Assembly: GCA_037447655.1 (NCBI GenBank)
Contig: JBBHKE010001305.1
Span: 62,001 to 126,000, forward strand
DNA: 64,000 nucleotides
Reading direction: 5' to 3'
Source of the DNA: Zygnema cylindricum
Lineage: Eukaryota > Streptophyta > Zygnematophyceae > Zygnematales > Zygnemataceae
Shown here: positions 11,043 to 20,936 of the stretch, in pieces
Position numbering within the stretch: position 1 is the stretch's first letter
Layout: each line of letters opens with the position of its first letter
Program-made: the position numbers and the translations under genes
Notes under the pieces: generated by a model
Told to the model about the DNA's origin: nothing
What the model saw: only the letters and a program-made list of their open reading frames with translations
Database searches by the model: none

Positions 11043-11850
11043 CACAGATCATCCGGTCAAAACATGTGATGGTTGCGCTTTAGGCAAAATCCACAGACTG
11101 CCATTTCCTAAAGAGTTTGAGCATCGGTCCACAAAACCTTTACAACAAATTCATTCTGATGTTTTTCGTCTTATAAGGGTTCCATCTGCCGAAGAAATGA
11201 AATATATGGTCACCTTCACAGATGTCTCCACGTTTACAAAAAATTACTTCATGAAAGAAAAGAGCAAAGTTTTTGGTCACTTCAAACACTATAAAGCATG
11301 GGTTAAGAAACTCTATAATTTACCTATTTTTGAGTTCAGATCAGACAATGGTGGGGAATATACTACGAAGGAATTTGAAGCCTTTTTACTTGATGACGGT
11401 ATAAGTCATCTTTTGAATGTTCTGTATTCACCAGAAAAAAATGAGGTTTCAGCGAGATTAAATAGAACCCTCACGGAGAGCTCTAGGTTGATGCTTGCAG
11501 ATAAAAATGTCGATCCAAAATTCAGGGCTGAGGCTCTAAATTGTGCAGTTTATATTAAAAATATGATAGATCAAGATGGGTAGAAACTACTCCTTACGAG
11601 ATCAGAACAGGGAGCAAACCAAATGTTAGCCATTTCAAAGTCTTTGGTAGTAAATGCTTTATCTTGGATACATCTAATGATAGATGAGAAATGGAACCAA
11701 AAGGATTAACGGGTATTTTGTTAGGATGCTATGATCACTCAAAAGGTTATAGGGTCTTTGTGTTTGATAACCAGAAAAATGTTGTAGCAAGGAACATCAT
11801 TGTCAAAGATGAACTAAACTCGATAGATCTATTTGAAATGACAGAGTAGC
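11043..11850 (+). pseudogene. element C integrase, decayed
   Basis: This continues the zinc-binding domain interrupted at 4590: CDGCALGKIHRLPFP, then the core with IHSDVF (first acidic residue), SDNGGEY (second) and the E of the TKEFEAF segment, and an altered NEVSARLNRT block. The frame is open from 11023 to a stop at 11581-11583. After that stop the usual C-terminal segment with FKVFGSK and KGYRVF is still readable to about 11850, with further stops. Confidence 0.82.
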
Positions 11851-12169
11851 AAAGCAGCAAAAAGTGCAAGAGTATGTCATATTAGATTGCATGAAAGAAA
11901 TTGTTTGCAGATGCGAAATTCTCCGGTGGTGGCTCTGGAGTGCGAAATTCTTCAAGTTACTCAACAAGTTCAGTTCCAACCAAACCAACAGCGGTCAATG
12001 TCCACAGATTGCAACGAGCGCAATCATCGTAATTAGCATAATGCGCAACATTTGACGATCTCGGCCTTAGAATATCTGGGGGGAAGAAGATCTAACAGCC
12101 GCCAGCAAGCAAACTCTCACTCTGCCTACTCCCCAACCTCAGGGGAGCCTTTGACCATCCGGGAGGCCT
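11851..12169. other. element C linker between integrase and RT
   Basis: Decayed hinge of the polyprotein, rich in stops. No domain is recognised until the RT start near 12170. Confidence 0.5.
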
Positions 12170-13590
12170 TCTCATCACTGGAGCGGAGTCACTAGATCGA
12201 GGCAGTAAATGACAAAATGAAGTCCATCATGGAGGCTGAAACATGTGAGCTTGTGGACCTTCCTCCAAACTGAAAAGCGATCGGCAGCAAATTGGTATTC
12301 AAAATGAATTTAAATCCGGATAACACAATTAAACGATATAAGGCCAGACTTTTGGCAATAGGGTATAATAAAAAGGAAAGAGTTGATTTTGAAGAAATAT
12401 TTTCTCCGGTTGTACGATTTGCGACAGCTAGGATTTTGCTATCGTTGGCTGCTATAGAAGATATGGAAGTACATCAGATGGATGTAAAGACAACTTTTTT
12501 GCATAGATAACTAGAGGAGACCATTTACATGTAGTAGCCTGAAATGTATGCAAAACAAAGAAAAGAGCACTAAGTATGCAAATTGCTAAAATCTCTATGT
12601 GGCCTAAAATAGGCCCCTAGGCAATGGAATCTAAAGCTTGATGAATTCTTAACTAGCGTATGATTTCAAAGGATAAGTTCTTATCACTCTGTGTATATTC
12701 TAAAAGGTGAGGATGGGATTGTGTATATAACGGTGTATGTAGATGATTTACTATTAACTAGCAAATCAATGGCTGAAATTAACAAAATCAAAACTACTCT
12801 AAATTCACGGTTTGAGATGAATGACTTCGGTAAGGCTAAATATGTTTTGGGTATCCAGGTAGAAATGGAAAAAGATTAGAATTTAATAAAAATGACTCAA
12901 AATGAGGCTATTGGAAACATGTTAGATGAATATAGAATATAGGGGGCAAAAGGATTACTAACTCCAATGGAGTTATGGCAGAAGTTCGAGGGAGAAGAGA
13001 CAGAACTGGGTGTCATTGTGAACGAATATTTAGAGTAAAGGGAGAATGATCCTATGACACTAATACCTTACAAAGAGATAGTGGGTAGCTTAATATATTT
13101 CTTGAACTGTACCCGTATTGACATTGCTGCAGCAGTTGGGGTATTGAGCATAAGTCTAGAGAACCCGAGAAAATCTGATTTTGATGCAGCAAGGAGAGTC
13201 TTAAGATATTTGGCAAGAACTAAAGACCTGAAACTCATAGTAGGCGAAAGAGAAGTGAAGCTGCAAACATATAGTGATGCAAGCTATGGCGACATGCCAA
13301 GCCGGAAATCCACCACGAGATTTGTTCTGCAAGTTGAAAACGGGTCTTGTTGTAGGAGCAACAAAGTTCAAAAAGCCACAGCACAATCAAGAATGGAGTT
13401 AGAATATATGGCAGCAAGTTCAGCTCTCAATGAACTCTTATGGGTAAATTCTATGTTCCAAGAATTGGGATACGTCCAGGTTGGTCCACAAGAGATATGG
13501 TGTGGTAACCAGGCTGCCATTGCCATTGCCTCTAACCCAAGTCATCACTTCAAGAGTAAACACATAGACATAAGATTACACTTATAAAAT
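12170..13590 (+). pseudogene. element C reverse transcriptase and RNase H, decayed
   Basis: RT fragments at 12292-12510 (VHQMDVKTTFLH block) and 12691-12879 (catalytic YVDDLL, near 12739) are followed by an RNase H region at 13054-13587 with YSDASYGD, a degenerate RMELEY, and CGNQAAIAIA where the usual D of CDN has become G. Stops occur for example at 12508, 12877 and 13035. The gross length is preserved, so inactivation came by point changes rather than deletion. The closest relative in the window is the remnant at 665-2060. Confidence 0.85.
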
Positions 13591-13874
13591 TATGCTAAAT
13601 GTCAGATGCAAAAATGATTGTTGTTATGCTTACTAAAACTCTTTCGCTCCCAAGCTGAAGTATTGTAGGGATGCAGTAGGATTGGGTGAATAGTTAAGTT
13701 GCTCCACCGTGATACTCCCATGCTGCGCTAGTCTAAAATAATGGTGTAGCAGGACCAGTGATCAGTTCATTTGCTGCGCTGCTATGTTGCCATGCTGCGG
13801 TGCTATCCTGCCATGTTACGCTAAGAGTGACATCCCAGCTCGTCTGATACACCGAGTCTAAATCTTTAAGAGAG
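13591..13874 (+). other. 3' internal tail of element C with polypurine tract
   Basis: Homologous to 2061-2343, including the GCTGC-rich units (13730-13830). The purine tract before the LTR has decayed to CTTTAAGAGAG (13864-13874). Confidence 0.6.
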
Positions 13875-14409
13875 TGTTGATTTTGCAAAGCTTTAAGTCT
13901 CAGTAAATAAGTGTGATGACAATAAGATAAATGTACCAAGACACGCGTCGTCACTTAAAACACATTACAGGTATTTTGGATTAGCACTTAGTTCCACATA
14001 CACATATCACACATCAGGTTAGATAACGCAACTGCGATAAAGCAATGAAACTACGATGCAACAACCTAGCTCCAATGCAGCAAGGCCAGAGCGATGCGAG
14101 AACTCAGCTGCGACGCAACAACGCAACTGAGACGCAGTTAGAACAACTCAGCTGCGACGAAGTTAAGAAAACACAACTACGACTACATTTGATATGATCC
14201 GTACGGAAACGCAGCTGTGGATATTCTAATGTGATGTAGTACAGTAGAAGGAAATGCAATAGATACAAATCTTGTTTACTTAGTGGGTAGCAAAGTGGTA
14301 GCTTAGTGGTAACTCAGTGGTAGCTTGACATATTAGTGTTGGCTTGGTGGTTTGACGTACCTCTGAAGTACACTGGTATCGTGGATACAACACAAGTATA
14401 AGCCGAAGG
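13875..14409 (+). repeat. 3' LTR of element C, truncated by element B
   Basis: It begins TGTTGATTTTGC and matches 2344-2868 of the left LTR, including the TAGTGGTAGCT units. It stops at GCCGAAGG, exactly where element B begins. The rest of this LTR is not found to the right of B. Confidence 0.82.
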
Positions 14410-15587
14410 TGTTGATATTTGAGTATTTTCTAGGTCTTTATAGAAAAAGAGCAAAGGCAGTCTGTCCCTGACTCCCTTCTCCAAGACCCCACACTTGTTG
14501 TAGTCATTGAAAGCTTGATAGGGAGCTAGAGCCATGGCTGCCTAAAGCTCACTAGAGAAGACAGGGGGTGGATTAGTTAGATAGATTTACTAAAAGTTAC
14601 TTGGCAGACCCAGGTATTCATCCTGGTACCTGTCGTCCGTTAAGTTGCATTAGCCGTTAGCTCTAACCGTTAAGTCTAGGAAACATATTACTACTAATAG
14701 GGTTTGATAAATATTTAAATCGTTACATGTAGATTAATTCGTTTAACGACGAATAAATACTTAATGCATAGATACAGTTTGATTTAGTACAAAGTACGGT
14801 ATAGGGACAGAACGCATACCGCGCATTTGTTTCGGTAGCGAAACAAATACCGCGCGTCGAATTTCAGCGGCTAGTATTATAGCCGATTTTGATCTAACGG
14901 ACGCGATAGGCGTTGCGATCACAAAAAAGGTACTTTTGGCGTTTAATGGTCCTTGCCACATCAGATAACACGTGGCCTAATAACATCAGATTACAAGAAT
15001 TTTGGAGATTACAGAAACTAATCCTGATTTGACACATGTCGACATTTTGGCCATTTCGTACAATGGCCGTACAGAAAGTACACCGGTATCTGTTTTTTTC
15101 TGTACGACACAATAGTTTGATTGGTGCCGTACTTCAGTAGATAGAGTTTTAGAGGGGGAATAGGACTTAGAAAATTTTGGGTAGATAGCTGCCTCTTCAG
15201 AGAGCACCTTGTATAAATGGCAAACTTTGGCCAACTATAACTATCAATTTACTTCACCATTTTCAGTGATTCTTTTTGCTGCGTAGTCAAGGGAGTCCAA
15301 GCTACAGAGGGGTGTAGTCGGTCAGAGTTTTTGTCTAACAGGGTGGCTGCATTTCTAAGGGAAAGTCAAAGTGGGTGAATGTGTCCAAATCTCATATTCT
15401 AACTTTGCATTCTGCGGTGGAACTGAGCACACAGAAAGTTTTATTTCACAGGGTTGAAGCTATATTGGGTTTCTGACTGTCAAGGGGTCAATCATTTAGG
15501 TTTATATCAAGTTGGAGTTGGCACTACCTAGATTAGCTTCTTTTGGATCTGCATACTCTGAGGGCCAATGGAGGTCTGAGAGTTTCA
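14410..15587 (+). repeat. 5' LTR of element B
   Basis: It begins TGTTGATATTTGAG and ends GAGTTTCA, and is matched by 17594-18771. It shares with the A LTR the final segment (TCTGAGG..ATGGAGGTCT..AGTTTCA) and the inner CGAAACAAATACCGCGC-like block, so the two families are related. Confidence 0.92.
15212..15218 (+). promoter_or_regulatory. TATA box of element B 5' LTR
   Basis: TATAAAT follows AGAGAGCACCTTG. Its position relative to the LTR end (about 375 bp) and the flanking GGCAAACTTTGGCC resemble the element A box (TATAAAAGG..CAACTTTGACC). It is repeated in the 3' LTR at about 18396. Confidence 0.6.
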
Positions 15588-15600
15588 GGTTATGGGCCCA
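15588..15600 (+). other. primer-binding site of element B, half-tRNA-iMet type, containing the gag ATG
   Basis: GGTTATGGGCCCA directly follows the LTR end. It is fully complementary to the anticodon-region stretch UGGGCCCAUAACC of initiator tRNA-Met. The gag ATG is at 15592-15594 within it. An upstream ATG in the LTR (15568) is closed at once by TGA (15577-15579), unlike in element A. Confidence 0.85.
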
Positions 15601-16924
15601 CCATCTAGGGTGCCTATGTTTGATGGAACATGCTTCACTTATTGGGAGTTAACAATGGAGGGATTTCTTTTCGAGAAGCACTTACGGGGAATTGTTGCGG
15701 GACAAGTGAGATGTCCGCCACCTGGCTTTGGAGGAACTTACTATGGAGAATCATCTGAGGCTACCCAGAATATGATACGGAGTTCAGATGCAACGGAAGG
15801 TGAAAGGAAAAACCTTTCCGTGGATGGGGAAATAGGGGAGAAGGAAAAAGGGACACATATGGTGAGGGGAGCTAGGCTCTCAGCTATGGTACCACATGTA
15901 GGGATTAAAACTGAAGAAAATGACAGAATAATATGGGAATACAAAAACACTATAGCAAAACATCTCAAACTTAGATATGTGTCTAAGTCAATAGCTATCA
16001 CTCTTTTAAGTCTAACCAAGTCTTTAGAGATAAAGAAAGCACTAAGTAAGATTTATAAGGGTGAGACTATTCAGGCAGCAATTAGTAAAACAGGAAATAG
16101 AGGCCTATGTTTATAAAGGCGGTAGCATGATAGAATTTTGCAATGATATTGCTGCGTTATATGTTGAGCTAGCTAGTGCGAGATATGTAGAATCTGAGGA
16201 GAGTAAGATTAATACACTACTTATGAAACTCCCAGATGAGTACGAAAACATCATTTGTCGTATGCAGGCACTTGATGGTTCCTCGTGGACTTGGAGCTTT
16301 ACCATGGGGATAAATATTGTGAGGGAAAGCACTTTGGAGCTTCGTAGGGGAAGTGACAGGGTGAATGCATTTACAGCTGGTGGTGATTGGCGGAAGCGTG
16401 ATGAGAGGAACGACAATGATTGGTGGAAGCGTGATGAGAGGAACGGCGTTGATGAGCGAAAGCGTGATGAGAGGAAGAAAGACAAAGGTAAACCTTATCG
16501 AAACTTTGGTGAAAAAAGAGGGAGAGGAAAAGACACGGGAGCTTTGAAAAACAGGGTTTGCTTCTTTTGTAGGGAACCGGGTCATTATATGGAGGAATGC
16601 CCTTGTTTGGAAAAACGTAGAAGTTGGAATGTGGATGAGGAGGACGAAGAGGAAGAGGAGAAAGAGGATGAAGAAAAATTGGAGCTTCTTCACATCGGTA
16701 GAATGGGGAAGAGAGAAAAGTACACAGAAATTGCACGAAGCCAACAGTGTGCTTTTGGAGGTATAAGGGAAGTAGAGAGAGAGGAGGTACTTGAGGATGT
16801 CGAGGAGTGTAAAGTGTATGACTTAGAAATAAGAAAGTCTGATATAAGATCCATAAGCCAAAACGGGAAAGATAAAATTAATGAGGATAATTTTATAGAT
16901 AATTGGGAAACAGAAAACTGGTAG
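15592..16924 (+). pseudogene. gag: gag of element B with one frameshift
   Basis: The first part (15592-16116) starts MGPPSRVPMF like element A. Compared with A, one extra base at about 16074-16075 shifts the frame, and the rest continues in the frame that ends at 16924. The second part holds the gag core and a CX2CX4HX4C knuckle, CFFCREPGHYMEEC (about 16559-16600), preceded by three imperfect repeats of a W-x-K-R-D-E-R-N unit (16386-16470) and followed by a very acidic stretch rich in E and D. The acidic extension is longer than in A. It would be a capsid protein if the shift were absent or bypassed. Confidence 0.8.
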
Positions 16925-16927
16925 GAA

Positions 16928-17563
16928 ATGGAGAATTCAACGGATTCTGAGGAAAGGCGAGAAGTGAAAGTTGAAGAGATTTTAAAGTATAGGGGAGAAG
17001 AGAAATATTTTATTAAAAGTTTAAGGGAGAAGAAATATTTATTGGGAAATAAATTAGAAAGTGATAGTGGAAAGAATTCCATGGGAGAGAGTGAGGGAAG
17101 TTCAAAAAATGGGGTAATTATCATGGATAAAAATATGAGTACGAAAGATGTAGATCTTATGAGGAACTTAGTGGGGACTAGTGTTTTTTGGGAATATTTG
17201 GGGGTGGATGGATTTGACATCACTACTTGGTGTGATGTCACTTGTGAAAATGTGCCTATAAAAGGGTTATCATCCGCAAATATGTGTTGCAGGTTGGGGA
17301 TGGGTTACTGTTGGAAATGCAAAAGGGAAAGTAGATTCTGGTTGGATGAAAAGGGGAGGAGGTGGATAAAATCTTTGATCGGATTTATGATAAGTGAGGT
17401 GCTAAATGAAATGTGTGATGCAATTATTATTTCAGTTCATCTAATGCATTGTTTTAAATACAAGAGTGTTTTTCTTAAGTTTTATAAAAGGAAAAAGAAA
17501 AAGAAAAAAAAAGAAAAAAAAAATAGTGGAAGGAGTGTTTGTTTATATGTTTGTAAGAGTTGA
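16928..17563 (+). pseudogene. RNase H relic of element B
   Basis: From about 17080 the frame aligns with the RT/RNase H junction and RNase H of element A: GVIIMDKNMS for GVIVLDEELS, ITTWCDVTCENVP for ITTWSDASYGDAP, RRWIKSLIG for LMWVKSLLG, and a degenerate CFKYKSVF for HFKAKHMD. Catalytic residues other than the first D are lost or unclear, and deletions are evident. The frame ends in a lysine-rich run. It shows that B came from an autonomous A-like parent by loss of roughly the protease-to-RT segment. It is unlikely to be an active enzyme. Confidence 0.7.
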
Positions 17564-17580
17564 AAAAAAAAATAAACTAG

Positions 17581-17593
17581 AAAATAAGGGGAG
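17581..17593 (+). other. polypurine tract of element B
   Basis: AAAATAAGGGGAG, identical to the tract of element A, directly before the 3' LTR. Confidence 0.88.
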
Positions 17594-18771
17594 TGTTGAT
17601 ATTTGAGTATTTTCTAGGTCTTTATAGAAAAAGAGCAAAGGCAGTCTGTCCCTGACTCCCTTCTCCAAGCCCCCACACTTGTTGTAGTCACTGATGGCTT
17701 GATAAGGAGCTAGAGCCATGGCTGCCTAAAGCTCACTAGAGAAGACATGGGGTGGATTAGTTAGATAGATTTAGTAAATGTTACTTGGCGGACCCAGGTA
17801 TTCATCCTGGTACATGCCGTCTGTTAAGTTGCATTAGCCGTTAGCTCTAACCGTTAAGTATAGGAAACATATTACTATGTATAGGGTTTGATAAATATTT
17901 AAATCGTTACATGTAGATTAATTTGTTTAACAGCAAATAAATACTTAGTGCATGGACACAGTTTGATTTAGTACGAAGTACGGTATGGGGACAGAACGGA
18001 TACCGCGCATTTGTTTCGGTAGCGAAACAAATACCGCGCGTCGAATTTCAGCGGCTAGTATTATAGCCGATTTTGATCGAACGGACGCGATAGGCGCTGC
18101 GATCACGGAAAAGGTACTTTTGGCGTTTAATGGTCCTTGCCACATCAGATAACACGTGGCCTAATAACATCAGATTACAAGAATTTTGGAGATTACAGAA
18201 ACTAATACTGATTTGACACATGTCGACATTTTGGCCATTTCGTACAATGGCCGTACAAAAAGTACACTGTCACCTGTACATTTCTGTACGACACAATAGT
18301 ATGATTAGTGCCGTACTTCAGTAGATAGAGTTTTAGAGGGGGAATAGGACTTAGAAAATTTTGGGTAGATAGCTGCCTCTTCAGAGAGCACCTTGTATAA
18401 ATGGCAAACTTTGGCCAACTATAACTATCAATTTACTTCACCATTTTCAGTGATTCTTTTTGCTGTGGACTCAAGGGAGTCCAAGCTACACACGGGTGTA
18501 GTCGGTCAGAGTATTTGTATGCTAGGGTGGCTACATTTCCAAGGGAAATGAAAAGTGGGTGAATGTGTCCAAATCTCATACTCTAACTTTGCATTCTGTG
18601 GTGGAACTGATCACACAAAAAGTTTTGTTTCATAGGGGTGAAGTTGTATTGGGTTTTTGACTGTCAAGGGGTCAATCATTTGGGTTAATACCAAGTTGGA
18701 GTCGGCACTACCTAGATTAGCTTCTTTTGGATCTGCATACTCTGAGGGCCAATGGAGGTCTCAAAGTTTCA
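17594..18771 (+). repeat. 3' LTR of element B
   Basis: Same length as the 5' LTR, with scattered differences. It ends CAAAGTTTCA; the following bases TTACC do not repeat the left flank. Confidence 0.92.
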
Positions 18772-19263
18772 TTACCAGACAATATAGTAAGGGTATTATG
18801 TCGCGTAGTGGGTCTTTTATAGCAAGTTTTTAATTTACTTCACAGTGAATTAGGTGTGCCAAAACGATGTACAACACCAACCTTTTATGGAAAATGATAT
18901 TCTTTTGGCAATATATGAGTATGTGTAAGAACTGTGGTTTGTCATGGTCAATATAAAACTGTGTGTTTTTCATTCATTTAAGCAAAACATTATGTTGTAT
19001 TGGGTTAGTAATTTTTTTTATTTTTTAGCTTTGATACACAAACTTGTTGTTTTTTACGTTATTTGTATTAGGCGACGAGCGCGCCACATCGCTGGCTGCT
19101 GTCGCACCAGTAACATAGATTTTTTCATTCTTATTTTATCATCATTGACAGGTTGTCATGGTATATGGGCTTTTCAGCGATGACTTTGCCTCATTGCTGA
19201 AGCATTTTTCAACGATGGCAAATCGTATCTAGGGCTTTTTGATTAAACGGTGATATTACTAAA
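18772..19263. other. AT-rich flank of element B, no gene seen
   Basis: No coding frame or repeat boundary is clear. From about 19070 onward, short GCGACGAGC- and TCATCGCTG-like words appear that foreshadow the tandem array to the right. Confidence 0.4.
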
Positions 19264-19570
19264 TATCAGCGACGAAAATGTCTCCTCGCTTGTTGTTCAT
19301 AATACATGACAAGAGGACAAATATATCAAAATACCTTCATTCCATTGATGTAAAATTCAGCGACAAAAATGCCTCGTCGCTAGATGTTAAGAATACATCA
19401 CAAGAGGAACGAGAATATCAAAATACCTTCATTCCATTGATGTATACTCCAGCGAGGAAAATGCCTCGTCACTCGTTTTTCCACAACCATTACATTATTA
19501 AAAAAATACATTCTTCCATTTATGTAAAATCCAGCGAGAATAATGTCTCGTCGTTGGTAGGTAAGCATCC
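19264..19570 (+). repeat. about 92-bp tandem repeat, 3.3 copies, each starting with a small palindrome
   Basis: Unit starts are at 19264, 19357, 19451 and 19533. Each begins with an inverted pair such as CAGCGACGAAAATG..TCGTCGCT and continues with an AT-rich spacer that includes CTTCATTCCATTGATGTA. Sub-terminal repeats with palindromic GCGAC cores are common in plant DNA transposons of the CACTA type, but I find no CACTA ends, so this origin is only a guess. Confidence 0.6.
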
Positions 19571-20501
19571 ATGAGCAGAAAAAAAAAATATTCCAAAGCG
19601 GACGCAAACATATACAAGACAGAATAATTTAGTACAAAACACAACACAATGATATATAGAGTGCAATATATAGTAATAACATATAGTACACATAACAAAA
19701 TTATACAATTATGAATCCCAAATTTTGCTACCGTACACATTGTGTAACTGAATATTGGCCCTGAATTCATAAAAATTTCAATACCTTTCCACTTTATCTT
19801 GAATCGTCTATCTATTATCTCTTTTAAATACTGATTTTTACTAATCATTTCACTATCCCCTTGTGCTTCTAAACGAATAAAAATCGAAAATAACATGATA
19901 TCGGATGTAAATCATGAGCGTTGGCCCCAAACTGAAAAAAAAACAAAAAAATTGACTTAGATTCAACTGTCAATCCGTTAAAAGTTCCAAGGATTTTTCA
20001 TGGGTTGTTGGAGTTTGTAATACTTTTTTAATTAAATCGTAGTTTATGCTCGGAAAAATTGTTTTTTATTATTATTTTTCTAAAAATCCCTGTTCAAAGA
20101 CATGAAACGAAAATTAAACAAATACACATTTCTATGTTTTTCAATCCATTGAGAATAGCAGAGGTGACAATCGTATAGATTACAAATTCGACTGTTATTA
20201 CATAAATCTAACAGTGAAAATAACAAAGGAATATACCTTTCTCGCTTAAATATTTTGAGCATTACTCTTAGCACCCTCACCGTCAATATTAATAAGCGTC
20301 ATTAAAATAAAACTAAAATCAATTGGTCAGCGGAAAAGGTGAAAGGAGGGAAACAAACGCAAAACCATAAAAGAGACAGTGGTAAAAGAATACGCACTTG
20401 CTTCTTCATCAATGGCGGTGTTGGCTTGTAGGAAAATGTTTGCCTTTTCGCACAACAAAACCCTAAAAAAGTAAATAACCTATAAAATTAAGTCAACTGC
20501 C
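19571..20501. other. AT-rich DNA without recognised gene
   Basis: Only short overlapping frames occur. A possible TATA-like TATAAAAT sits at 20480, too close to the following ATG to be its promoter. Confidence 0.35.
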
Positions 20502-20936
20502 ATGCATGAAAACGATGGCGTGGGCGACAAGCAATCTATAGAGGAGGAAAACGAAGCTGGTGATGACGTGTGCGACGTGCAATCCATAGAGCTAAAAGAG
20601 GAAGCGAGCGATGACGTGGGCAACGTGCAATCTATGGAGGTGAAAGTGGAAGCGAGTCTCACGCAGATCCCTGTTGAAAAAACGAAGAGATTTCTAGGAT
20701 GGCGGCGCATACAAGATAGCGGCGTAGTCGTCATATTCCACTGGAAAAAAAAAGGGAGTGAGCGATTGCAATTGGACACAGAAAGCGTGACTTGTGATTG
20801 GTCCAAAAAGATTATATTTTATGAGGTATGTCCGCATTTGACGTTGCCTCACGACATATATCAACCACGCCAAATGTTGTATATTTATTCTATTTTTGTC
20901 AGTATGTTTACTCTATTTCATCTGCCATTGTGTTAA
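20502..20936 (+). CDS. hypothetical acidic protein, possibly first exon only
   Basis: An open frame of 144 codons begins MHENDGVGDK. Its first 55 residues consist of three copies of a unit like DDVxxVQSIExKEEA, matching a 54-57 bp tandem repeat in the DNA. A good plant splice-donor match, GAG|GTATGT, lies at 20822-20829; splicing there would keep about 107 codons and drop the hydrophobic C-terminus. I do not recognise the family and cannot point to a second exon. The opposite strand is also open over this stretch (20480-20806), so the coding strand is uncertain. Confidence 0.25.
   Translation: MHENDGVGDKQSIEEENEAGDDVCDVQSIELKEEASDDVGNVQSMEVKVEASLTQIPVEKTKRFLGWRRIQDSGVVVIFHWKKKGSERLQLDTESVTCDWSKKIIFYEVCPHLTLPHDIYQPRQMLYIYSIFVSMFTLFHLPLC

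Larger units (their letters stand above)
2344..14409 (+). mobile_element. old Ty1/copia retrotransposon C, split by nested element A
   Basis: Order of parts: LTR (2344), gag (3113-3915), protease and pre-integrase (4066-4590), nested element A (4591-11042), integrase (11043-11850), RT and RNase H (12170-13590), polypurine tract, and 3' LTR (13875 to the B insertion at 14409). The gag-protease-integrase-RT-RNase H order is diagnostic for Ty1/copia. All coding parts carry stops and frameshifts, so the element is dead. A second RT/RNase H copy directly upstream of the 5' LTR suggests a tandem arrangement that shares an LTR. Confidence 0.8.
14410..18771 (+). mobile_element. copia-type element B: gag-bearing, pol-deleted, non-autonomous
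   Basis: Two LTRs of equal length (1178 bp, 14410-15587 and 17594-18771) enclose only about 2 kb. Inside are a primer-binding site and polypurine tract like those of element A, a gag with a zinc knuckle, and a decayed RNase H relic. Protease, integrase and RT are absent, although A carries them in the same position. The flanks GAAGG (left) and TTACC (right) are not a target duplication, and the sequence to the right does not continue the C LTR, so one end was rearranged after insertion. Confidence 0.88.

Noticed and set aside
16111-17241. Minus-strand open frames across element B gag
   Set aside because: They are antisense to the gag reading that carries the zinc knuckle, with biased S/F/L composition.
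19264-19570. Regularly spaced repeats considered as a CRISPR array
   Set aside because: Unit length about 92 bp, spacers also similar to one another, no cas genes, and the DNA is eukaryotic.
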